This document shows, piece by piece, positions 1-5,799 of a stretch of DNA of 7,677 bases (position 1 is its first letter; every line of letters begins with the position of its first letter). A program made the translations under genes and the position numbers. Under the pieces are notes generated by a model. It was given only the letters and a program-made list of their open reading frames with translations, had not been told where the DNA came from and searched no databases. Source of the DNA: JAJZCD01 sp964570005 (GTDB lineage: Bacteria > Patescibacteriota > Saccharimonadia > Saccharimonadales > UBA4665); NCBI GenBank assembly GCA_964570005.1, contig CAZMWE010000046.1, positions 1 through 7,677 of the forward strand, read 5' to 3'.

Positions 1-1
1 T

Positions 2-1075
2 GTGGCGGAGACAGCCAGCAACACGGGGGCATTATTCGTGACTGTCATTGATGGCAGCGGCAACCCAGTTTCGGGGGCGACAGTCAGCGTTTCGGACACC
101 AAGTTGTCGCCCGCGGTGAATGTATCAGATAGTACTGACAGCAACGGTGTGGCTATCTTCTATGGCTTACCGCCCGATAGCAGTGCCAACTATGTGGTTT
201 CAGCCTCTGAAGCCGGTTACTCTAGTCTCACTACTATCGGGGCATCCGGAAGTCTGCAGCCAACGTACGCGAACCAGACAATGATAAGCCAGAAGTCGTC
301 ATCGGTGACGCTGGTCATTGCTCCTCAGGGAGCAAACAGTTTGCTTATCCAAACAACCGACACAAGCGGTAATCCTCTATCTGGCGTTAAAGTGTACGCG
401 AAAGGTGGCTATAAGAGTTACACGAGCACTACCGATTATAGCTACTACTTCGACAACTACTATTCAAATTACGACAAAGGTACCATAAGTGATAGCCGTC
501 CGACAACGGATGCGAGTGGGTACGCCACTGTCTTAAATCTACCGCCGGTCAATAACTACCTGTTTTGCAATAGTGACGCGAACAGCTCGACTACTAATTG
601 TGCTGTCGGTGCCACCAAGTACTACTTAGCAGCGGCTGTACCGTATAGTGGTACCAACGCCCTTATGCCAATCGTGGTGCCAACTTACGACGCATCTAAT
701 CCACCAAGCACTACCTTTAGCTATGGCGGCAATGCCTACCTACAAGAGGTGCAACTCATGCTGACAACGAGCTCTACCTTCCCGCGAGTCTACGATATCA
801 ACCCCGATAGTGTCAGCTTAGGCAATGCTGGAAATCTCAGCAGCTTCCCCATCATCATTACGGGGTATAACCTTTCTGGGGCAAGTGCGAAACTGATTGA
901 GAGCGGTACGACATACACCGGCAGCGGTTGCGCAACAAGCATTGCGCAAATGACATGCAACTTCAATCTCACTGGTATTACCTCCGGCACCGCCCAACTG
1001 GTAATTACGAATAGTTCTGGCGTACTTAGCCTGCCATTTAGCCCGCAACTTGGAGGTTTTCATGTTACGCCCTAA
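2..1075 (+). CDS. surface / pilus-associated protein with carboxypeptidase-regulatory-like repeats and IPT/TIG-like domain (5' partial)
   Basis: The frame is open from the window edge, so the true start lies upstream; the GTG at base 2 is only the first visible codon (357 residues seen). Three beta-sandwich-like units can be read. Residues 8-80 carry V-x-D-x-x-G-N-P-V-S-G-A-x-V followed by T-D-S-N-G-V-A, the signature of carboxypeptidase-regulatory-like / transthyretin-type folds. Residues 112-215 repeat it (D-T-S-G-N-P-L-S-G-V-K-V, then T-D-A-S-G-Y-A), with a Tyr-rich insert at 137-157. Residues 261-347 resemble an IPT/TIG domain (P-x-V-x-x-I-x-P-x-S at the start, I-I-I-T-G-Y-N-L). Cys pairs 189/200 and 310/319 could form disulfides. 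Composition is rich in Ser, Thr, Asn and Gly, as in exported proteins. There is no C-terminal membrane anchor, so anchoring would have to come from the unseen N-terminus, possibly a prepilin helix given the next genes. It overlaps the prepilin gene by 14 bases. An adhesive or pilus-tip role is inference. Confidence 0.8.
   Translation: MAETASNTGALFVTVIDGSGNPVSGATVSVSDTKLSPAVNVSDSTDSNGVAIFYGLPPDSSANYVVSASEAGYSSLTTIGASGSLQPTYANQTMISQKSSSVTLVIAPQGANSLLIQTTDTSGNPLSGVKVYAKGGYKSYTSTTDYSYYFDNYYSNYDKGTISDSRPTTDASGYATVLNLPPVNNYLFCNSDANSSTTNCAVGATKYYLAAAVPYSGTNALMPIVVPTYDASNPPSTTFSYGGNAYLQEVQLMLTTSSTFPRVYDINPDSVSLGNAGNLSSFPIIITGYNLSGASAKLIESGTTYTGSGCATSIAQMTCNFNLTGITSGTAQLVITNSSGVLSLPFSPQLGGFHVTP
1052..1056 (+). 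promoter_or_regulatory. ribosome-binding site deciding the prepilin start
   Basis: GGAGG lies five bases before ATG 1062, inside the end of the preceding gene. It favours ATG 1062 over the in-frame TTG at 1050 as the start, and it supports independent ribosome loading within the pilin operon. Confidence 0.8.
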
Positions 1076-1658
1076 GTTAGGATCCAAGGGTTTTACATTG
1101 GTTGAACTGATGATAAGCATGACGCTACTTGCTATCATCGGCACGATCTTCCTAGTGTTCTTTAAGAGCTCGTTGTTCAACTACCTGACCCTCCAGGCTG
1201 ACGCAAGTAACTTTACGGAGCTGTCGAGTCAAGAGATGCGGGTCTCCTCAGTTATTCGCGGCTTGAGCACCATCAATAGCGCGAGTGCAAATGACCTTTC
1301 CGTGTATGCCTACTTTTACCCCAACGATGCGTATGTTTCATTGACACACTACTATTTGCAGCAGAGTGGTAAGGTCACAAAGCTCATGGCCGACGTTACG
1401 CCAATGACTGCGAACCCGCCGATCGGCACGCTTTTGACGGCCCAGAAAAAAACGTTCACGATTATGGATAGCTTTTATGAGCCGAGTGGCGGTAGTTTAT
1501 TCACCTACTTCGATAGCGGCAATAACCAACTGACACCGCCCATCAGCAATCTGGAGACGGTTGACGCAATTCGGGTAAACCTGGCCACACCCCTCTCTAA
1601 TGGTGGCAACCAGTCGGTACAGGTACAAGTGAGCTTACGGAACAGGACTGTCAATTAA
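1062..1658 (+). CDS. type IV prepilin-like protein (minor pilin, PilW/PilJ-like)
   Basis: The protein has 198 residues starting at ATG 1062; the TTG at 1050 would add four residues but leaves the GGAGG site inside the gene. The N-terminus is a textbook class III leader: a basic 10-residue leader ending in Gly10, then F-T-L-V-E-L-M-I. A PilD-type prepilin peptidase should therefore cut after Gly10 and leave N-methylatable Phe with Glu at mature position 5. The hydrophobic helix spans about residues 11-35. The rest (36-198) is a globular domain of no recognised family, with Tyr-rich stretches and no cysteine. Size, together with a following PilX/GspK-like gene, suggests a minor pilin (PilW/PilJ-like) rather than the major subunit. 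It ends in TAATG, sharing one base with the next start codon, so the two proteins are probably made in fixed ratio. It acts in the cytoplasmic membrane before assembly into a pilus or pseudopilus. Confidence 0.88.
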   Translation: MLRPKLGSKGFTLVELMISMTLLAIIGTIFLVFFKSSLFNYLTLQADASNFTELSSQEMRVSSVIRGLSTINSASANDLSVYAYFYPNDAYVSLTHYYLQQSGKVTKLMADVTPMTANPPIGTLLTAQKKTFTIMDSFYEPSGGSLFTYFDSGNNQLTPPISNLETVDAIRVNLATPLSNGGNQSVQVQVSLRNRTVN

Positions 1659-3250
1659 TGAAGCTAGCATGTAGACCACGCGTATTCAGTCTTTCCGAAA
1701 GCGGCTCTATATTACCGGGGGTGCTTTCATTCATGATCGCAATGACCATCCTTGGTGGTGCTGTGTTGACGGTGGTCGTGGATAATCTTTGGGTGGGCAC
1801 TAACAACGTGCGCAGCCAGCAAGCATTTAATATCGCAGAGGCCGGCATTAACTACTATATGTGGCACTTAGCCCACAACGGGACAGATTACAAAGATGGG
1901 CAATCAACGCCAACCACGCCGGACCCGACCCTAGGATATGGACCGTACGTGCATCAGTACATTGACAGCAATGCTGTCAATGAAGGCACGTACACACTAT
2001 GGATTAACCCGCAGGGCGGGGGGTCGACAATCGTGACCGTCCGCTCGATAGGTAAGACGACAAACGGCGGTGCTATCCGTACTGTCCAGGCTCAAATAGG
2101 TCAAGCGTCATTTGCGAGCTACGGGCTGGCGACGAACACGGCAGCCTGGTTTGGTAGTAATGAATCCGCTGATGGCCCAGTATTCTCCAACCAGGGTATT
2201 CGTATGGATGGCGCGAGCAACGACACCATTGAGAGCGCGAATGCTACCTATGTACCGCCGGCTTCACTGGGCGGTGACGGCCAGTCTCACCCCGGCGTAT
2301 GGTGTAGCAGCTCGGTCACGACACCTGTGAACTGTAACACGCGTAGCAAAAGCGACTGGCTGTATCCTGAGCCGTCCATTAACTTTGGTCAAGTATCAAG
2401 CAGCCTCTGCACTATGAAGAAGACGGCTTTTGCCGACTATTCCTCAACTTCCAGTCTTGCGAACTTGTCCAATGCCTGCTCACAGGTACCAAGTACGCGT
2501 ACCAATGCCTACATTCCCGAACGCTCCAGTAGCTTCAGTAGTACAAAGGGATATCTCATACAGCTCAATACGAATGGTACCTATGACCTATATAACGTTA
2601 ATGGCGATAGCGACCAGAACACACCGTATACGAGCGCATTGACAACACAAATAGTGGCAACGGGTATCGCATTGCCTCCTTCAGGCGTAATCTTTGTCGA
2701 AGACAATACCTGGGTACGTACGAACCCGACCTTCCATGGTCGTGTCACTATTGCATCTGGTCGCTTGGCGGTGGCCAACCAGATTACCGATATCACAATT
2801 GCCGGCCCGGTACTCTATAGTACGAAAAATGGCAGTGACGCTATCGGGATGGTGAGCCAGGGAAATGTGTACATCGCACCGTACGCGCCCCCCAAGACCG
2901 GTAGTTTCAATTTCGAGGTCGACGGTGCGTTGTTGGCGGAGACCGGCTCGGTAACCTATCCCTATACATATATAAGTAACTCAAATAGTTGCACCAGGGG
3001 CTGGACGAACGCTAATCAGACCCTCACATTCTATGGCTCGGTCGCCTCCATGCAGACCTGGACTTGGAACTGGCAAGGCGGTGCTTGTGGCGACGCCGTG
3101 TATGATCCAGTAAGTGGTTACTACATATCCGGCATTGAAAACACTGCGACCGATTATGATTACAATTTACTTTATGCGCCACCACCGAGTTACCCGCTGA
3201 CTGGAGGTTACAACATTCTGAACTGGCGTGAGGTTCTTACCCGGCCGTAA
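1658..3250 (+). CDS. PilX/GspK-like pilus assembly protein with beta-rich C-terminal domain
   Basis: The protein has 530 residues. The start ATG 1658 overlaps the previous stop (TAATG), and a weak AGGA at 1644-1647 precedes it. Residues 1-16 are a short leader with E-S-G, followed by a hydrophobic helix at about 18-41 and then S-Q-Q-A-F-N-I-A-E-A-G-I-N-Y-Y. That layout (G, hydrophobic helix, Q-A-F/A-x-x-A-E-A-G) is the PilX-N / GspK pattern. If Gly16 is the cleavage site, position +5 is Gly rather than Glu, as in GspK-type tip pseudopilins. The middle is Ser/Thr/Asn-rich. From about 345 on, repeating short hydrophobic strands (V-T-I-A, I-T-I-A-G-P-V, G-N-V-Y-I-A-P, V-D-G-A-L-L-A) resemble the DUF4900-type beta-solenoid seen with pilin-like N-termini. 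The C-terminus has P-P-P-S-Y-P-L-T-G-G-Y and ends I-L-N-W-R-E. The protein is far longer than PilX of proteobacteria (about 200 residues). It is probably a large tip or minor subunit; family placement is firmer than function. Confidence 0.8.
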   Translation: MKLACRPRVFSLSESGSILPGVLSFMIAMTILGGAVLTVVVDNLWVGTNNVRSQQAFNIAEAGINYYMWHLAHNGTDYKDGQSTPTTPDPTLGYGPYVHQYIDSNAVNEGTYTLWINPQGGGSTIVTVRSIGKTTNGGAIRTVQAQIGQASFASYGLATNTAAWFGSNESADGPVFSNQGIRMDGASNDTIESANATYVPPASLGGDGQSHPGVWCSSSVTTPVNCNTRSKSDWLYPEPSINFGQVSSSLCTMKKTAFADYSSTSSLANLSNACSQVPSTRTNAYIPERSSSFSSTKGYLIQLNTNGTYDLYNVNGDSDQNTPYTSALTTQIVATGIALPPSGVIFVEDNTWVRTNPTFHGRVTIASGRLAVANQITDITIAGPVLYSTKNGSDAIGMVSQGNVYIAPYAPPKTGSFNFEVDGALLAETGSVTYPYTYISNSNSCTRGWTNANQTLTFYGSVASMQTWTWNWQGGACGDAVYDPVSGYYISGIENTATDYDYNLLYAPPPSYPLTGGYNILNWREVLTRP

Positions 3251-3310
3251 TTCCCTAGTGACTAGTCGATCAGTATGAACGCACCATGTAAGGTTTAGAT
3301 ATGGTACTTC
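3251..3310. other. gap between pilin operon and tRNA-Pro; no clear terminator
   Basis: Only two weak inverted repeats are visible: CTAGT-g-ACTAG at 3255-3265 and ACCAT/ATGGT at 3283-3287/3301-3305. Neither has a following T-run. The pilin operon may end by a Rho-type mechanism or read into the tRNA unit, whose terminator would then stop both. Confidence 0.4.
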
Positions 3311-3339
3311 GTGACAAATTATCCCTGATAAGCTATACT
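3311..3339 (+). promoter_or_regulatory. promoter of tRNA-Pro
   Basis: GTGACA at 3311-3316 (one mismatch to TTGACA) is 17 bases from TATACT at 3334-3339 (one mismatch to TATAAT). This is the best sigma-70-type promoter in the window. Transcription should start near 3346, giving a short 5' leader before the tRNA at 3355. Confidence 0.8.
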
Positions 3340-3354
3340 TGGCTGGTATTTTAT

Positions 3355-3431
3355 CGGGGTGTAGCGCAGCTTGGTAGCGCGCAGCGTTCGGGACGCTGAG
3401 GTCGCTGGTTCAAATCCAGTCACCCCGACCA
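3355..3431 (+). tRNA. tRNA-Pro (anticodon CGG)
   Basis: All four arms fold. The acceptor CGGGGTG pairs fully with CACCCCG (3421-3427). The D stem is GCGC/GCGC with an AGCTTGGTA loop. The anticodon stem CAGCG/CGCTG closes the loop TTCGGGA, giving anticodon CGG at 3389-3391, which reads proline codon CCG. The T arm is GCTGG-TTCAAAT-CCAGT, with one G-T pair at its base. The discriminator is A and CCA is encoded at 3429-3431. A promoter lies upstream and a terminator directly downstream, so this is a single-gene unit. Confidence 0.96.
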
Positions 3432-3439
3432 TGATAAAT

Positions 3440-3463
3440 CACCGATGCTATGTCGGTGTTTTT
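3440..3463 (+). terminator. intrinsic terminator after tRNA-Pro
   Basis: CACCGA (3440-3445) pairs with TCGGTG (3453-3458) around a seven-base loop and is followed at once by five T (3459-3463). It lies eight bases past the tRNA CCA end. Confidence 0.8.
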
Positions 3464-3511
3464 CAATAGCCCCTTTTGTTACCCAAATAATTTTGATCCA
3501 ATATGCGTTCC

Positions 3512-3538
3512 CATGAATGTGTATTCATGCTGATGAAT
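3512..3538. repeat. three phased ATGAAT half-sites (inverted plus direct)
   Basis: CATGAAT and ATTCATG form a perfect 7-base inverted repeat around GTGT (3512-3529), and a third ATGAAT follows at 3533-3538. The three units begin at 3513, 3523 and 3533, exactly 10 bases apart, so all face the same side of the helix. This is the layout of a cooperative operator, but no regulator is known. Confidence 0.45.
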
Positions 3539-3575
3539 CCGAAAAGACGAAAAGCGCAACAAGCTATAACTTATT

Positions 3576-3600
3576 GAGACGAGAGTTCAAAACTCGTCTT
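3576..3600. other. hairpin with two exclusive pairings
   Basis: GAGACGAG (3576-3583) pairs with CTCGTCTT (3593-3600), eight pairs including one G-T. The shorter stem GAGTT (3583-3587) with AACTC (3591-3595) uses some of the same bases and excludes the first. No T-run follows on either strand, so it is not an ordinary terminator. Confidence 0.4.
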
Positions 3601-3815
3601 ACTATGCAATAAAGTAGCCGCTAATACTGGTAGCTTTGAGCATATAGTATGGCACGGGCACCGTTGCGCTGTCAGCGCCAAGTGATGTCTGGGCGCTCAA
3701 TGAACCACTCTATTAGCTCAGCCATGCAAAGTTCAAAAGTCATTACTTCTGCCCGACCATGCAAACGGCTCCATGCAGCTTCATTCTTCGTATAGTTGCG
3801 TAAGTTGCAATTATG

Positions 3816-3845
3816 TATAATACTCTCAATTATAAATCAAGGGAG
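3816..3845 (+). promoter_or_regulatory. -10 element and ribosome-binding site of the orphan gene
   Basis: A perfect TATAAT lies at 3816-3821. The expected -35 position (around 3793, TAGTTG) is poor. Transcription would begin near 3828. AAGGGAG with GGGAG at 3841-3845 sits eight bases before ATG 3854, so this gene has a normal leader, unlike the putative leaderless genes nearby. Confidence 0.6.
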
Positions 3846-3853
3846 CGCCGACT

Positions 3854-4384
3854 ATGACTGGAATGCCAGGAGGAGAGATAAATTTTGTGCCGGGGCAGTT
3901 CACGACAGCTCCGGTTACTGAGGTCAGCCTGGCTGATGCGTTGGGTGAAAAATATGCGGTGGGTGCCTGGCTGATTGGAGAGGTAATCCAGGCCCATCGT
4001 TTGAGGTGGCAAGAAGGAGGCGCACAAGGTGGTTTCGTCGGTTTATCTGAGGCTATGAGGGAGAGTGGAGCTGTCAGAGATTTGCCACAATGTCTGCTTG
4101 CTGGAAGGTGCTCACTGGCGCTAAGCTTTCAAGCGGCAAGTGGCGACGTAACAGAAACTACTGTAAGGCTGGGCTGCGATAGCTGGAGATCGACAGACGA
4201 GTCTGTTGTGGCAGCTGCAAGGGAACGGTGTAGTACGCACCATCGTAATGTACTGGGTGAACTTGGCGTCAGATTTGAAGACGTGCAAGCTCAGGTAGAA
4301 GGAGCGCGCGCGGCTATTACCGAAGCAGAGGAGACAATTCAAGTTCACAGGGAGAATATCAGCAGTATCTTAGGTGCAGCATGA
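3854..4384 (+). CDS. hypothetical protein, orphan with C-terminal helical segment
   Basis: The protein has 176 residues, starts at ATG 3854 behind a good GGGAG site and ends in TGA. I do not recognise a family. There is no signal peptide or membrane helix, so it is probably cytoplasmic. Residues 1-25 look extended and Gly/Pro/Thr-rich; 26-72 are mixed. Four Cys (80, 86, 108, 126) are scattered without a zinc-finger spacing. From about 113 to 172 the chain is Ala/Glu/Gln/Arg-rich with no Pro or likely breaker, consistent with long helices or a coiled coil. Codon use is odd: nine of 13 Arg codons are AGA/AGG and GGA is frequent, while the kinase gene downstream has no AGA/AGG among its eight Arg codons. 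It has its own promoter and stands beside a tRNA gene. Recent transfer is a reasonable inference. Coding status is supported by the ribosome-binding site and length, not by homology. Confidence 0.65.
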   Translation: MTGMPGGEINFVPGQFTTAPVTEVSLADALGEKYAVGAWLIGEVIQAHRLRWQEGGAQGGFVGLSEAMRESGAVRDLPQCLLAGRCSLALSFQAASGDVTETTVRLGCDSWRSTDESVVAAARERCSTHHRNVLGELGVRFEDVQAQVEGARAAITEAEETIQVHRENISSILGAA

Positions 4385-4576
4385 GGGATCCGAAGCCGTA
4401 GGTTTTCTTACATTCGCGAGTAGTTACACCACGTTAACCCAATCTGACTCATGTTTTCTCATATAGCCGTTCCCAACCGCACAAATAGTAGCATTGAGGA
4501 TAGGGTAAATGCTTACACTCGATCATAACTCTTGCTGGATAGTGAGGAGTACTCACAGAGAGTACAATAAGGGCAA
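4385..4576. other. intergenic region with no terminator seen
   Basis: No hairpin with a T-run follows the orphan gene. A weak GCATT/AATGC inverted repeat lies at 4491-4512. The last 35 bases hold the operator-like repeats and -10 of the kinase gene. Nothing else can be supported. Confidence 0.4.
4547..4568 (+). promoter_or_regulatory. putative leaderless promoter and overlapping operator of the kinase gene
   Basis: TACAAT at 4563-4568 is eight bases from ATG 4577, the spacing expected if the mRNA begins at or next to the start codon. No good -35 is seen; TAGTGA at 4540-4545 is 17 bases away and matches 3 of 6. The 8-base palindrome GAGTACTC (4547-4554) is followed by a half-site GAGTAC (4560-4565) that overlaps the -10, as a repressor site would. 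Confidence 0.45.
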
Positions 4577-5206
4577 ATGTATGTCGCCCTAAGTGTTTTT
4601 GCCGTTTTTGCCGTTTTGTGTGTGAGTGAGATTGGCTGGCGACGACACTGGCTGAAGGGCGAATTCGGCCGTAAATTTGTACATATTCTAGTAGGAAGTT
4701 TTGTAGCGTCTTGGCCATTCTTCATGACCTGGAGCCAGATACGCTGGCTGAGTGTGGCATTTCTGGTAGTTGTGATTATTTCCGACCGGTTTAAGGTGTT
4801 TAAGGCGCTGCATAGCGCGCAGCGTCCGACGTTTGGAGAAATCTGCTTTGCGCTCGTGGTCGGCGCGCTGACGTTCATAACCCACGGCAAGGGGGTGTAT
4901 GCGGCGGCGCTTCTGCAAATGAGCCTGGCCGACGGCCTTGCCGCTGTAGTCGGTACGCGTTACGGTACGGGCAATAAATATCATGTACTGAGCCACACCA
5001 AAAGTGTTGCCGGGACAATCACCTTTATCGTTGTGTCAGCGGCAATATTTACCAGCTACGCAGCGTTCAGCGCAAGCGGCCTGCCGACGCTACCCGAAGC
5101 TATCGCGGGGGTAGTGGGCGCGACAATTCTGGAAAATCTCGGCCTATTCGGGCTGGACAATTTACTGGTGCCGCTCTACATCGGCTTACTGCTGACCCGC
5201 TGGTAA
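4577..5206 (+). CDS. dolichol/phytol (polyprenol) kinase-family membrane protein
   Basis: The protein has 209 residues, strongly hydrophobic, with about six or seven membrane segments. It matches the CTP-dependent SEC59/VTE5/FolK-type lipid kinases, a branch of the CDP-diglyceride synthetase superfamily. Visible motifs in order are Glu18, R32-K33-x-x-H36 after the first helix, G87-E88, the core A-D119-G120-x-A-x-x-x-G126-x-x-x-G, the T141-K142-S143-x-x-G146 loop, Glu186 and D194-N195-x-x-x-P199. These acidic and basic residues line the nucleotide/metal site in the family. The expected activity is phosphorylation of a long-chain isoprenoid alcohol in the membrane, possibly an undecaprenol- or polyprenol-type glycan carrier; the substrate is not decidable here. 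The only in-frame upstream codons run into TAA at 4568, so ATG 4577 is the earliest start. AAGGG at 4569-4573 is only three bases away, too close for a normal ribosome-binding site. It ends one base from the opposing operon. An older label for such proteins is phosphatidate cytidylyltransferase. Confidence 0.85.
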   Translation: MYVALSVFAVFAVLCVSEIGWRRHWLKGEFGRKFVHILVGSFVASWPFFMTWSQIRWLSVAFLVVVIISDRFKVFKALHSAQRPTFGEICFALVVGALTFITHGKGVYAAALLQMSLADGLAAVVGTRYGTGNKYHVLSHTKSVAGTITFIVVSAAIFTSYAAFSASGLPTLPEAIAGVVGATILENLGLFGLDNLLVPLYIGLLLTRW

Positions 5207-5212
5207 TTTACC
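5202..5212. other. perfect palindrome containing both convergent stop codons
   Basis: GGTAA-t-TTACC is symmetrical around base 5207. The plus-strand stop TAA (5204-5206) and minus-strand stop TAA (5210-5208) are mirror images. The five-pair arms with one central base cannot form a useful RNA hairpin, and no T-run follows. Confidence 0.6.
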
Positions 5213-5798
5213 GTTTGCGTGGCCGCAAGAACAGACCGCCAATACTTACAATTAGCGCGGCGACACTGAAAGCAAGTGCTAGTGTATTCTTGGTTGAACT
5301 GCCCGAGGCTGGGGTGTTTGAGCCCAGGTCGTTGACAACTTTTGTGACCGAGTATGGGCCGGCTGTTCCAATCGAGTCATCATCGCCCTCTGGCTTTTGG
5401 TCCCAATGCACAACCGTTCCGTCGACGTAGGTTTGGTAAGCTTTCCAGTCGAGCTGCGCCGCTTTGGCGGGTACTTGCGCCCCGAAGCTGAAATCTTCCC
5501 GTTGTCCGACAGGAATATTGCCCGTCCAGGTTATGGAGCTTACCTTATCTGTACTACCGGTGGTCGATATGGTAAAGCCCGGAATCATGGTGGGCGTCAC
5601 TTCGTCGACGCCAGCCGGAATGTCCAGCTTGACGCTGCTAACCGCTACGTTTCTCTCGTTTGGTACACTAACGCTGAATACCAACTCTTCGCCGACGCCT
5701 GCTCGGGTCGGTGTCACGATAACATGTGCAAAAGCGATGGCTGGCAATACAAATGTGAGAACGAGCCCTGCTGTAGCCGATACCAGAATTTTCTTCAT
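5208..5798 (-). CDS. YcnI-like copper-binding protein (DUF1775), membrane anchored
   Basis: The protein has 196 residues from ATG 5798; a strong AGAGG sits about five bases upstream, so longer starts extending into the preceding gene are rejected. Residues 1-24 are a signal peptide (M-K-K, hydrophobic core, A-F-A) with predicted cleavage just before His25. The DUF1775 core is about 25-155: H-V-I-V-x-P at the mature N-terminus, the V-P-N-E48 motif, P-G-F after a short strand, W91, and Y-V-D-G-x-V-V-H-W132. A linker leads to a C-terminal membrane helix (171-191) and a basic R-P-R-K-R tail. In studied YcnI proteins the mature N-terminal His helps form a mononuclear Cu(II) site with a nearby conserved Trp; His25, Glu48 and Trp132 are the candidates here. 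Its stop is one base from the kinase stop. It is the last gene of the operon and likely works on the outer face of the membrane in copper capture or delivery. Confidence 0.88.
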   Translation of the reverse strand: MKKILVSATAGLVLTFVLPAIAFAHVIVTPTRAGVGEELVFSVSVPNERNVAVSSVKLDIPAGVDEVTPTMIPGFTISTTGSTDKVSSITWTGNIPVGQREDFSFGAQVPAKAAQLDWKAYQTYVDGTVVHWDQKPEGDDDSIGTAGPYSVTKVVNDLGSNTPASGSSTKNTLALAFSVAALIVSIGGLFLRPRKR

Positions 5799-5799
5799 A

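Larger units (their letters stand above)
3464..3853. other. about 390-base region without a convincing gene
   Basis: No supported plus-strand gene is present. The region holds a phased ATGAAT repeat (3512-3538), a hairpin (3576-3600), the promoter and ribosome-binding site of the next gene (3816-3845), and on the minus strand a 54-codon open stretch (3672-3836) with protein-like composition but no usable start. A 16-codon plus-strand frame from ATG 3527 to TGA 3575 has no ribosome-binding site. Its position beside a tRNA gene and next to an atypical gene suggests a variable locus. Confidence 0.5.

Noticed and set aside
818..1180. 120-codon minus-strand frame across the end of the surface protein and prepilin genes
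   Set aside because: It lies opposite two well-supported plus-strand genes, has no ribosome-binding site and no recognisable domain; a shadow frame.
3432..3853. Attachment-site duplication of the tRNA-Pro 3' end
   Set aside because: I searched by eye for a second copy of the T-arm/acceptor segment downstream and found none in the window; no integrase is present.
4513..4996. Overlapping minus-strand frames of 89-125 codons opposite the kinase
   Set aside because: The plus strand has conserved kinase motifs across the whole length; these frames show none.
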